A stretch of 64,000 nucleotides of DNA, taken from Falsiroseomonas sp051433165. Its GTDB lineage: Bacteria > Pseudomonadota > Alphaproteobacteria > Acetobacterales > Acetobacteraceae. Numbering within the stretch: position 1 is the stretch's first letter; each line of letters begins with the position of its first letter. Position numbers and translations under genes: made by a program. Shown piece by piece: positions 8,510-16,253 of this stretch. Under the pieces are notes generated by a model. It saw only the letters and a program-made list of their open reading frames with translations, did no database searches and was not told the origin of the DNA. The stretch spans positions 21,660 to 85,659 of the forward strand of contig NZ_JBHMFS010000020.1 in assembly GCF_051433165.1 (NCBI RefSeq), in the 5' to 3' direction.

Positions 8510-9676
8510 ATGCCCCATCCCATCGGCCGGCGCCTTGCCGTGCTCGGCCTTGTCCTGCTGACCGCCGCCTGCGAGGACCAGCCCCGCGGCGCCGCTGCAC
8601 AGCCCGCACCACCCCCCACCCCCGTCACCGTGGTGACGTTGCAGCGGCAGGAAATCCCAGTCACCACCCTGCTTCCCGGCCGCACCGCGGCCTTTCAGGA
8701 GGCGGAGGTCCGCCCCCAGGTCGGCGGCCTGGTGCGGGAGCGTCTGTTCACCGAGGGCCAGGCCGTCACCGCCGGCCAGCCGCTGTTCCAGATCGACCCG
8801 GCGACCTATGAGGCCGCCCTGTCGCGCGCCGAGGCCGCGCTGGCCCGCGCCGAAGCGACACAGCGGGCGGCGGCGAGCACCGCCAACCGCTACCGCACCC
8901 TGGTCCGCACCCAGGCCGTCAGCCAGCAGAACCTGGAGAATGCCGAGGCGGCGTTGCGTGAGGCGCAGGCCGATGTGCTCTCCGCCCGTGCCTCGCTGGA
9001 GACGGCGCGGATCGACCTCGGCCACACCCGCGTCACCTCCCCCATCGCGGGCCGCACCGGGCGGTCCAGCGTGACGGTTGGCGCGCTGGTCACGGCGAAC
9101 CAGGCGGCTTCGCTGGTCACGGTGACGCAGCTCGACCCGATCAATGTGGACGTCACCCAGCCCAGCGCGGCGCTGCTGCAACAGCGACGGGATGTCGAAA
9201 GCGGTGCGCTGCGGAGGGCCTCGGCGGAGATCGCGCCGGCGCGGCTGATCCTGGAGGATGGCTCCCGCTACCCGCATCCCGGCCAGATCCAGTTCTCCGA
9301 GGTCATCGTCGACCAGGGCACCGGCTCCGTCACTCTGCGCGCGGTGTTTCCGAACCCGGACCAGCTTCTGCTGCCGGGGATGTTCGTGCGGGCGGAGGTG
9401 GAGGAAGGCGTCACCGACCGGGCGCTGATGGTGCCGCAGCAGGCGGTGCTCCGCACGCCGCGCGGTGAGCCGATGGCCTATGTGGTGAATGCGGAGGGCG
9501 TGGTCGAACAGCGCATCCTCCAGGCCGGCCGCGCCATCGGCACGGACTGGATGGTGACGGGCGGCGTGCAGGCCGGGGATCGCGTGGTGGTGGAAGGTGT
9601 GCAGCGCATCCGCCCCGGCGCCCGCGTGAACGCCACCGAGCGAGGCGCCGCGCCCGCCGCGCAGCCGCGCAGCTAA
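8510..9676 (+). CDS. RND efflux periplasmic adaptor lipoprotein (AcrA/MexA family)
   Basis: 388 aa. The frame opens at a TTG at 8456, but the ATG at 8510 has an AGAGG site and gives a clean lipoprotein signal with lipobox LLTAAC (Cys about residue 19). The membrane-fusion core is visible: RPQVGGLVRERLFTEGQAV lipoyl half-motif (about 65), an alpha-helical hairpin (100-165), then the TSPIAGRTGRSSV second lipoyl half (about 170) and the beta-barrel. It links the inner-membrane pump to an outer-membrane channel; no TolC-type gene is present here. The pump gene starts 11 bases downstream. Confidence 0.92.
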   Translation: MPHPIGRRLAVLGLVLLTAACEDQPRGAAAQPAPPPTPVTVVTLQRQEIPVTTLLPGRTAAFQEAEVRPQVGGLVRERLFTEGQAVTAGQPLFQIDPATYEAALSRAEAALARAEATQRAAASTANRYRTLVRTQAVSQQNLENAEAALREAQADVLSARASLETARIDLGHTRVTSPIAGRTGRSSVTVGALVTANQAASLVTVTQLDPINVDVTQPSAALLQQRRDVESGALRRASAEIAPARLILEDGSRYPHPGQIQFSEVIVDQGTGSVTLRAVFPNPDQLLLPGMFVRAEVEEGVTDRALMVPQQAVLRTPRGEPMAYVVNAEGVVEQRILQAGRAIGTDWMVTGGVQAGDRVVVEGVQRIRPGARVNATERGAAPAAQPRS

Positions 9677-9687
9677 GGCCCCGAGAC

Positions 9688-12600
9688 ATGGCACGTTTCT
9701 TCATCGATCGCCCGGTCTTCGCCTGGGTCCTCGCCATCGGCATCATGCTGGCCGGCTTGCTGGCGCTGCGCACCCTGCCGGTGGCGCAGTACCCGGCGAT
9801 CGCACCGCCCGCCATTTCCGTCACCGTCAGCTATCCGGGCGCCTCCGCCGAGACGGTGCAAAGCACGGTGGTGCAAGTGATCGAGCAGCAGCTCAGCGGC
9901 ATCGACGGGCTGCTGTACTTCTCCTCCAACACCACCAAGGATGGCGCCGCGACCATCCAGCTCACCTTCGCGCAGGGCACCAACCCGGATACGGCGCAGG
10001 TGCAGGTGCAGAACAAGGTGCAGTTGGCAGTGCCGCGCCTGCCGCAGGCGGTGCAGCAGCAGGGCATCCGCGTCGCCAAGTCCAGCAGCAGCTTCCTGCT
10101 GGTGATCGGTTTCGTCGCCACAGATGGCAGCATGAACAATGCCGACATCGCGGATTTCCTGGTCAGTTCGGTGCAGGACCCGATCAGCCGCACGCCGGGC
10201 GTTGGCAACTACCAGGTCTTCGGCTCGCAATTCGCCATGCGGATCTGGCTGGACCCGGCGAAGCTGGTGAATTACGGCATGACGCCGGGCGATGTGCGAA
10301 CCGCCATCCAGGCGCAGAATGTGCAGATCTCCTCCGGCGAGATGGGCGCGCAGCCTTCCGTGCCTGGCCAGCAGTTGAACGCCACCATCATCGGCTCATC
10401 CTACCTGCAGACGCCGGAGCAGTTCGGCGCCATCCTGCTGCGCGTGCAGACGGATGGCGCGCAGGTGCGGCTGCGCGATGTGGCGCGGGTCGAGGTCGGC
10501 GCGGACAACTACGCCTTCACGAGCCGCTATAACGGTCAGCCCGCCGCCGGAATCGGCATCCAGCTCGCCAGCGGCGCCAATGCGCTGGATACCGCAACCG
10601 CGGTGCGCGCCACCATCGAATCGCTGCGGCCCAACTTCCCGCCCGGCCTGCAGGCGGTCTATCCGCTGGACACCACGCCCTTCGTCCGCCTGTCCATCAC
10701 CAGCGTGGTCGTCACGCTGATCGAGGCGGTGGTGCTGGTCTTCCTGGTGATGTTCCTGTTCCTGCAGAACCTGCGCGCCACGTTGATTCCGACGCTGGCG
10801 ATCCCGGTGGTGCTGCTCGGCACCTTCGCGGTGCTGTCGGCGGCGGGCTTCACCATCAACACGCTGACCATGTTCGGCCTGGTGCTGGCCATCGGCCTGC
10901 TGGTCGATGACGCCATCGTGGTGGTGGAGAATGTGGAGCGCGTGATGGCGGAGGAACACCTCTCGCCGATCGAGGCGACGCGCAAATCCATGGACCAGAT
11001 CACCGGCGCGCTGATCGGCATCGGCTTGGTGCTGTCCGCGGTGTTCCTGCCGATGGCCTTCTTCCCCGGCTCCACCGGCGTGATCTACCGGCAATTCTCC
11101 ATCACCATCGCAACCGCCATGGCGCTTTCCGTGCTGGTCGCAATATTCTTCACGCCGGTGCTCTGCGCCACCATGCTGAAGCCGCACAAGCCGGGGCAGG
11201 GCAAGCGTGGCGTCTTCGGCTGGTTCAACCGCGGCGTGGACCGTACGACCGCCGTGTATGAACGCGGCGTGCGCGGCAGCCTGCGGCGGCCCTGGCGGAT
11301 GATGGCGGTCTATGCCGCCTTGCTCGCCGGCCTCGGCTTCGCCTTCCTGCGCCTGCCCGGCGGCTTCCTGCCAAATGAGGACCAGGGCACCGCCTTCGTG
11401 CAGGTCATCGCGCCACCCGGCGCCACCACGCACCGCACGCAGCGCGCGCTCGATGAGCTGAACCGCTATCTGCTGGAGGATGAGAAGGACGTGGTCCAGT
11501 CCTTCTTCGGCATCAACGGCTTCAGCTTCAGCGGTCGCGGCCAGAATGCCGGCCTCGGCTTCATCAGCCTGCGTCCCTGGGATGAACGGCCGGGCGCACA
11601 GAACAGCGTGCAGGCGCTGACCGGGCGCATCATGCAGCGCTTTGCCGGCTACCAGGACGCCATCATCGTCGCCTTCGCGCCGCCCGCCATCACGGAACTC
11701 GGCAACGCCACCGGTTTCACCTTCCAGCTTCTGGACCGCGCCGGTGCCGGGCATGAGGCGCTAATGGCGGCCCGCAACCAGTTGCTGGGCCTGGCGGCGC
11801 AAAGCTCCGTGCTGGCCGGCGTCCGGCCCAACGGGCTGAATGACGAGGCGCAGTTCCGCCTTCTGGTGGATTGGGAGAGGGCCAGCGCGCTGGGACTTTC
11901 CGTCTCCGACATCAACACCACGCTCTCCACCGCCTGGGGTTCGACCTACGTCAACGACTTCCTGGATCGTGGCCGCATCAAGCGCGTCTACATGCAGGGC
12001 GAGGCGGAATCGCGCATGCTGCCGGGTGACCTGGACCGCTGGTTCGTGCGCAATGCCCGCGGCCAGATGGTGCCCTTCTCCGCCTTCGGCCGCACCGAAT
12101 GGGTCTATGGCTCACCGCGGCTGGAACGCTTCAACGGCATCGCCTCCCGCGAGATCCAGGGCACGCCGGCACCCGGCCGCACCAGCGGCGAGGCGATGGC
12201 GGAGATGGAACGGCTGGCGGCGCAATTGCCGCCTGGTTTCGGCCATGCCTGGAGCGGCATTTCCTATGAGGAACGAGGCTCCTCCGGCCAGGCGCCGGCG
12301 CTGTATGCCATTTCGCTGCTGGTGGTCTTCCTGTGTCTGGCGGCGCTGTATGAAAGCTGGTCGATCCCGACGGCGGTGATGCTGGTGGTGCCGCTTGGCG
12401 TGCTGGGCGCGGTGCTGGCCAGCCTGGGGCGGGGCATGTCGAATGACGTGTATTTCCAGGTCGGCCTGCTGACCACCATCGGCCTGTCCGCGAAGAACGC
12501 CATCCTGATCGTCGAATTCGCCAAGGAGGGTTTTGATCGCGGGCTCACCCTGGTGGAAGCGGCGGCGGAGGCGGCGCGGCTGCGGCTGCGGCCGATCATC

Positions 12601-12837
12601 ATGACCTCGCTCGCCTTCACCCTCGGCGTCGTGCCACTGGCGATCGCGACTGGCGCGGGGTCTGGCGCGCAGAACGCGATCGGCACCGGCGTCATCGGCG
12701 GCGTGGTGACGGGCACGGTGCTGGCTGTGCTGTTCGTGCCGCTGTTCTTCCTGCTGGTGCTGCGCCTGTTCCGCACGAAGCCGAAGGGCCAGGCGGAACC
12801 CGTCACGGCCGCGCCGCTGCCGGCGCCGGCGGAGTAG
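9688..12837 (+). CDS. RND multidrug efflux pump, HAE1 family (AcrB/MexB-like)
   Basis: 1049 aa, the exact size of HAE1 pumps. It begins MARFFIDRPVFAWVLAI, has paired aspartates in TM4 (GLLVDDAIVVVENVERV, about 405-421) and the lysine partner in TM10 (GLSAKNAILIVEFAKEG, about 940), which form the proton relay. Twelve membrane spans flank two large periplasmic loops. It exports hydrophobic drugs or solvents using proton-motive force. It sits between its adaptor and a TetR gene in one transcription unit. Confidence 0.95.
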   Translation: MARFFIDRPVFAWVLAIGIMLAGLLALRTLPVAQYPAIAPPAISVTVSYPGASAETVQSTVVQVIEQQLSGIDGLLYFSSNTTKDGAATIQLTFAQGTNPDTAQVQVQNKVQLAVPRLPQAVQQQGIRVAKSSSSFLLVIGFVATDGSMNNADIADFLVSSVQDPISRTPGVGNYQVFGSQFAMRIWLDPAKLVNYGMTPGDVRTAIQAQNVQISSGEMGAQPSVPGQQLNATIIGSSYLQTPEQFGAILLRVQTDGAQVRLRDVARVEVGADNYAFTSRYNGQPAAGIGIQLASGANALDTATAVRATIESLRPNFPPGLQAVYPLDTTPFVRLSITSVVVTLIEAVVLVFLVMFLFLQNLRATLIPTLAIPVVLLGTFAVLSAAGFTINTLTMFGLVLAIGLLVDDAIVVVENVERVMAEEHLSPIEATRKSMDQITGALIGIGLVLSAVFLPMAFFPGSTGVIYRQFSITIATAMALSVLVAIFFTPVLCATMLKPHKPGQGKRGVFGWFNRGVDRTTAVYERGVRGSLRRPWRMMAVYAALLAGLGFAFLRLPGGFLPNEDQGTAFVQVIAPPGATTHRTQRALDELNRYLLEDEKDVVQSFFGINGFSFSGRGQNAGLGFISLRPWDERPGAQNSVQALTGRIMQRFAGYQDAIIVAFAPPAITELGNATGFTFQLLDRAGAGHEALMAARNQLLGLAAQSSVLAGVRPNGLNDEAQFRLLVDWERASALGLSVSDINTTLSTAWGSTYVNDFLDRGRIKRVYMQGEAESRMLPGDLDRWFVRNARGQMVPFSAFGRTEWVYGSPRLERFNGIASREIQGTPAPGRTSGEAMAEMERLAAQLPPGFGHAWSGISYEERGSSGQAPALYAISLLVVFLCLAALYESWSIPTAVMLVVPLGVLGAVLASLGRGMSNDVYFQVGLLTTIGLSAKNAILIVEFAKEGFDRGLTLVEAAAEAARLRLRPIIMTSLAFTLGVVPLAIATGAGSGAQNAIGTGVIGGVVTGTVLAVLFVPLFFLLVLRLFRTKPKGQAEPVTAAPLPAPAE

Positions 12838-12842
12838 GGGCG

Positions 12843-13487
12843 ATGGCACAGGACCTGGCCCCGGCTGAACGGCGCAAGCCGGGGCGCGACCCGATGCCGG
12901 AAGCGCTGCGGGCGCGGCTGCTCTGCGAGGCCGCCGCGCAGGTCTTCCTGCGCGATGGCTATGCAGCGGCGCGGATGGATGACGTGGCGCGGGCTGCGGG
13001 CATGTCCAAGCGCACGCTGTACCAGCTCTACCCCTCCAAGGCCGCGCTGTTCGAAGCGACGATCTCGGATGCGGTGGCGCCGCTGCATCTGGACACGGAG
13101 CTGGAGCGGGACCCGGATCTTCGGCAGGCGCTGAACGGCATTCTGCTGGCCGCGGCGCAGCAGCTTCTGTCACCGACGCAGACCGCGATCTTCCGCCTGG
13201 TAATCGCGGAGGGGCAGCGATCCCCCGAACTGGCCGAGGCGTTTCATCGCGTGAAGCTCAGCCGTGGTCCCAGCGCGCTGCAACGTCGCCTGGCCGCGGA
13301 GATCGAGGCCGGGCGCCTGAAGCTGGCCGACCCGGAACGCGCGGCGCATATGCTGTTCGGCATGGTCTGCGGCGCCAAGCACATGATGATGCTGCTTGGC
13401 GTCTGCGAGGCGCCCGATGCCGCGGCGCTGTCCGCCATGGCGGAGGAAGCCGTGGAGGTCTTCCTCGCCGGCGCGCTGCATCGCTGA
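12843..13487 (+). CDS. TetR-family regulator of the RND operon
   Basis: 214 aa. The TetR HTH is at residues 22-68 (AAQVFLRDGYAAARMDDVARA and MSKRTLYQLYPSKAALFEA), followed by an AefR/TetR_C-like helical ligand domain. It starts 5 bases after the pump stop codon, so it is co-transcribed with the pump it probably represses; this places the regulator downstream instead of divergent. The inverted repeat at 8457-8501 is the obvious operator candidate. Inducer unknown. Confidence 0.88.
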   Translation: MAQDLAPAERRKPGRDPMPEALRARLLCEAAAQVFLRDGYAAARMDDVARAAGMSKRTLYQLYPSKAALFEATISDAVAPLHLDTELERDPDLRQALNGILLAAAQQLLSPTQTAIFRLVIAEGQRSPELAEAFHRVKLSRGPSALQRRLAAEIEAGRLKLADPERAAHMLFGMVCGAKHMMMLLGVCEAPDAAALSAMAEEAVEVFLAGALHR

Positions 13488-13499
13488 CGAGGGGCGCCG

Positions 13500-14897
13500 T
13501 CAGGCCCCCTTTGGCCATTCCTGCTCGCCGAGGTCCCAGAACAGCCCGGCGGCAATCTCAAGCCCCTCCCGCATGATCGGCAGCAGCGCGTGTTCGTTCG
13601 GCGCGTGCTGGGAACAGCCGCTGTAGGAATGCGGGATATACAGCGTGGGCAGGCCGAGCGTGACCGCGAAGGTGTCGTTGGGCAGCGACCCACCGGCATT
13701 CGGCACGATCATCGGCGCCTTGCCGGTGCTGCGCTGGATCGAGGCCGCGACCATGCGCGGCCAGGGCCCGTCCGGGTCCATCCGCGTCGCCGCCCATTCG
13801 GCGCCCGCCTTCACCGGCTCCACCGTCACATCGTCAAAGCCCGCTTCCGCCAGATGCTTGCGCAGCGCCGGGATGAATGTGACGGGATTGCGGTCCACTG
13901 TGTAGCGGATCTGGCAGCGGGCCACGGCTTCCGGCGGCACCGCGTTGACCGGCGCCGCCGGGTGGCCGCAGGTGAAGGCGAGGATTTCAAAGGTGTTCCA
14001 CCCGAACACCTTCTCGGCCGCCGTCAGCCCGCGCTCGCCCCACCAATGGTTGATCTCGGGCCCATCCGCCCCGCCATCCACCTCGCAATGCGCCAGCGCG
14101 GCGCGCACGCTGTTGGGGATGCGCTCCGGCAGGATGTCGCGCGCCAGCACATGGCCGTCACGGTCGATGATGGCGGCGATGGCATGCGCCAGCCGCACGC
14201 CGGGGTTGGCCAGCAGCCCGCCCCAATTGCCGGAATGGTGCCCACCCTCCCGGTATTTCACGCTCAGATCCAGGCTCAGCGCGCCACGTGTGCCGAGCAC
14301 CAGCGCCGGCACATCCGGCACCAGCCGCGGCCCGTCCGAGGCGATCAGCACATCCGCCTTCAGTTCATCGCGATGCGCGCGGCAGAATTCATCGATGCCG
14401 GGGGAGCCGACTTCCTCGCTGGTTTCCAGCAGGATGATGACGTTGAAGCCAAGGCGGCCGCGGATCTTCAGCCCGGATTCCAGCGCCGCCAGATTGCAGC
14501 AATGCTGGCCCTTGTTGTCGACGACGCCGCGGCCGTAGAGCCTTTCGCCGCGCCGCGTCAGCACCCAGGGCGAAAGCCCTTCATGCCATTCGGCATCCAG
14601 GCCGAGCACTGTGTCGCCATGCCCGTAGGTCAGCAGGGTGGGCAGACTCTCGGCCTCGATGCGGCGGCCGATCAGGAAGGGACCGCCGCGGCCGGTAGGG
14701 TTGGGGTGGACGGTGCAGGTGAAGCCGATGCGCTCCAGGTCCGGCGCCATCTCCTGCTCCAGGTAGCGCCACAGATGCGGGCCGGATTCCGGGTCCTGGC
14801 TGGCGGTGGGGCAGGCGACGCGGCGGGCGAGCAACGCCAGCAGGCTGCCATCATCGAGCAAACCGCTGGCGGCGGCGATCGCGGCTTCGCGGGTCAT
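13500..14897 (-). CDS. M20-family zinc peptidase/deacylase
   Basis: 465 aa. The metal-site pattern of M20 is complete: TYGHGDTVLG (His and catalytic Asp, about 92), GRGVVDNKGQH (bridging Asp, about 123), LLETSEEVGSPG (catalytic Glu pair, about 157), then an inserted dimerisation domain and a final His (IPHSYSG) near residue 430. It resembles dipeptidase/ArgE-like enzymes that hydrolyse peptides or N-acyl amino acids in the cytosol. It is convergent with the TetR gene (12-base gap) and apparently monocistronic. Confidence 0.88.
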   Translation of the reverse strand: MTREAAIAAASGLLDDGSLLALLARRVACPTASQDPESGPHLWRYLEQEMAPDLERIGFTCTVHPNPTGRGGPFLIGRRIEAESLPTLLTYGHGDTVLGLDAEWHEGLSPWVLTRRGERLYGRGVVDNKGQHCCNLAALESGLKIRGRLGFNVIILLETSEEVGSPGIDEFCRAHRDELKADVLIASDGPRLVPDVPALVLGTRGALSLDLSVKYREGGHHSGNWGGLLANPGVRLAHAIAAIIDRDGHVLARDILPERIPNSVRAALAHCEVDGGADGPEINHWWGERGLTAAEKVFGWNTFEILAFTCGHPAAPVNAVPPEAVARCQIRYTVDRNPVTFIPALRKHLAEAGFDDVTVEPVKAGAEWAATRMDPDGPWPRMVAASIQRSTGKAPMIVPNAGGSLPNDTFAVTLGLPTLYIPHSYSGCSQHAPNEHALLPIMREGLEIAAGLFWDLGEQEWPKGA

Positions 14898-15011
14898 GCT
14901 GCGAGGGCCTGAACAGGTTGCTTGGCCTCGGCGATTGGCATCGGCGGTTGTCCCCTAATGGTCGCAGGATGCCACCACCACCCGCCGGCCCGCGCAACCC
15001 ACCCGCGCTTA

Positions 15012-15172
15012 GAGGCCGTTTGAGAATGCCAGCGGCTGAGGGCCCGTAGGTGATTCTTCGTCTCTGCAAGGCGCCGGATGCAGCCGATGCTGATTGCATC
15101 GGCAAACTCGGCAACACAGTAGGGGCGGAAAAGCACCGCGGGACCGACCCGCTGGTGTTCTCAAACGGCCTC
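15012..15172. mobile_element. MITE-like element with perfect terminal inverted repeats and TA duplication
   Basis: A 161-bp element bounded by GAGGCCGTTTGAGAA at the left and its exact complement at the right. The inverted repeats continue imperfectly to about 24 of 26 bp (CCAGCGG also matches). TA flanks both ends (15010-15011 and 15173-15174), as expected for a TA target duplication of the kind made by some IS5-family (IS427-type) elements. It contains no transposase, so it would need one in trans. It lies in the 3' end of the ketopantoate-reductase-like gene. Confidence 0.75.
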
Positions 15173-16146
15173 TAAAGCCCCAGCGCGCGCGCCTTCACCC
15201 GGATCAGCGCCGCCAGCATCTCCAGCGTCGGCATTCGCGCGCCGGTCAGCGCGGCGAGTTGCAGCGGCACATTGTACAGCGCGTCGATCTCCATCGGCCG
15301 GCGGGCCTGCAGGTCCTGCAGCACGCTGGGGCGATGGCCGAGCTGCATGTTGGTGGCGACGATCCGCTCCACATCGATCTCCGCCCGGCAGCCCAGCGCG
15401 GCGATCAACTCCGCCACCTCCGCCAGCACGCGGCGGGATGTCTCGATCAGCACCGGCTCCTCATGCGTCGATCGCACCGGCGTCTCGGTCAGCACGCAGA
15501 GCGGCCCGGCACTGAGGTTGAAGGCCAGCTTTTCCCAGATCCGGTCGCGGATGCGGGTCTCCACCTGCACCGGCAGTCCGGCCCGCTCCAGCGCCTGCTG
15601 CAACACCACCGCACCGGCCGAGATGGTGCCGTCCGGCGCGCCGAGGATGGTGGGCCGGCTGCGCGGATCGGTCAGCCGCACCACGCCGGGCTGCGGCACG
15701 GAACTCGCCGGCCAGGCGATGCCGCCCACCAGCCGGCGCGGGCCGATGGCGGACCACAGCACATCGCCGGGGTCGAGCATCGGCAGGCGCCGGCCATCCC
15801 AGGCGCCGCCATGGCCGTGGAAATACCACCAGGGCACGCCATTGGTCAGGAAGGTCACCGGCGTATCCGGTGCCAACAGCGGGCCGATCAGCCCGGCGAC
15901 CCCGGGCAGGGATGGCGCCTTCACCGTGACGAACACGCCATCCTGGACGCCAAGCTCGGCCGGATTCTCACTGGCGCGGACCGGCACCGTGAAGGTCTCG
16001 TCGCGCGTCTCCACCGTCAGCCCCCGGGCGCGGATGGCGGCGAGGTGGGCGCCGCGGGCGACGATGGAGACGTCGATGCCCGCGCGCGCCATGTAGGCGG
16101 CGATGAAGCCGCCGATCGCGCCGGCGCCGAAGATGCAGATACGCAT
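15172..16146 (-). CDS. Ketopantoate reductase family protein (PanE/ApbA-like)
   Basis: 324 aa. The N-terminal Rossmann motif MRICIFGAGAIGGFIAAYMAR binds NADPH. The linker VFVTVKAPSLP (about 80), the catalytic-lysine region EKLAFNLSAGPLCVLT (about 200) and a C-terminal helical domain follow, as in 2-dehydropantoate 2-reductases. Many members are not pantothenate enzymes, so the substrate is unsure. The ATG has AGAAGGG upstream. The stop codon TAG is built from the TA target of the adjacent MITE plus the first base of the element; removing the element restores TAA at the same codon, so protein length is unchanged. Confidence 0.85.
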   Translation of the reverse strand: MRICIFGAGAIGGFIAAYMARAGIDVSIVARGAHLAAIRARGLTVETRDETFTVPVRASENPAELGVQDGVFVTVKAPSLPGVAGLIGPLLAPDTPVTFLTNGVPWWYFHGHGGAWDGRRLPMLDPGDVLWSAIGPRRLVGGIAWPASSVPQPGVVRLTDPRSRPTILGAPDGTISAGAVVLQQALERAGLPVQVETRIRDRIWEKLAFNLSAGPLCVLTETPVRSTHEEPVLIETSRRVLAEVAELIAALGCRAEIDVERIVATNMQLGHRPSVLQDLQARRPMEIDALYNVPLQLAALTGARMPTLEMLAALIRVKARALGL

Positions 16147-16253
16147 GTCGAGAACCCTTCTGGCTGGTCTGCGCCCGGGCGATGGTTTGAAACCTGCGCG
16201 GTCGCAATTGTCAGAAAGGTTGACACAGGCAACGGCCAGCGTGAAATACGTCC

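Noticed and set aside
14894..15136. 80-codon minus-strand frame inside the MITE as a transposase remnant
   Set aside because: It spans the element edge into flanking DNA and has no DDE motif or transposase similarity I can recognise.
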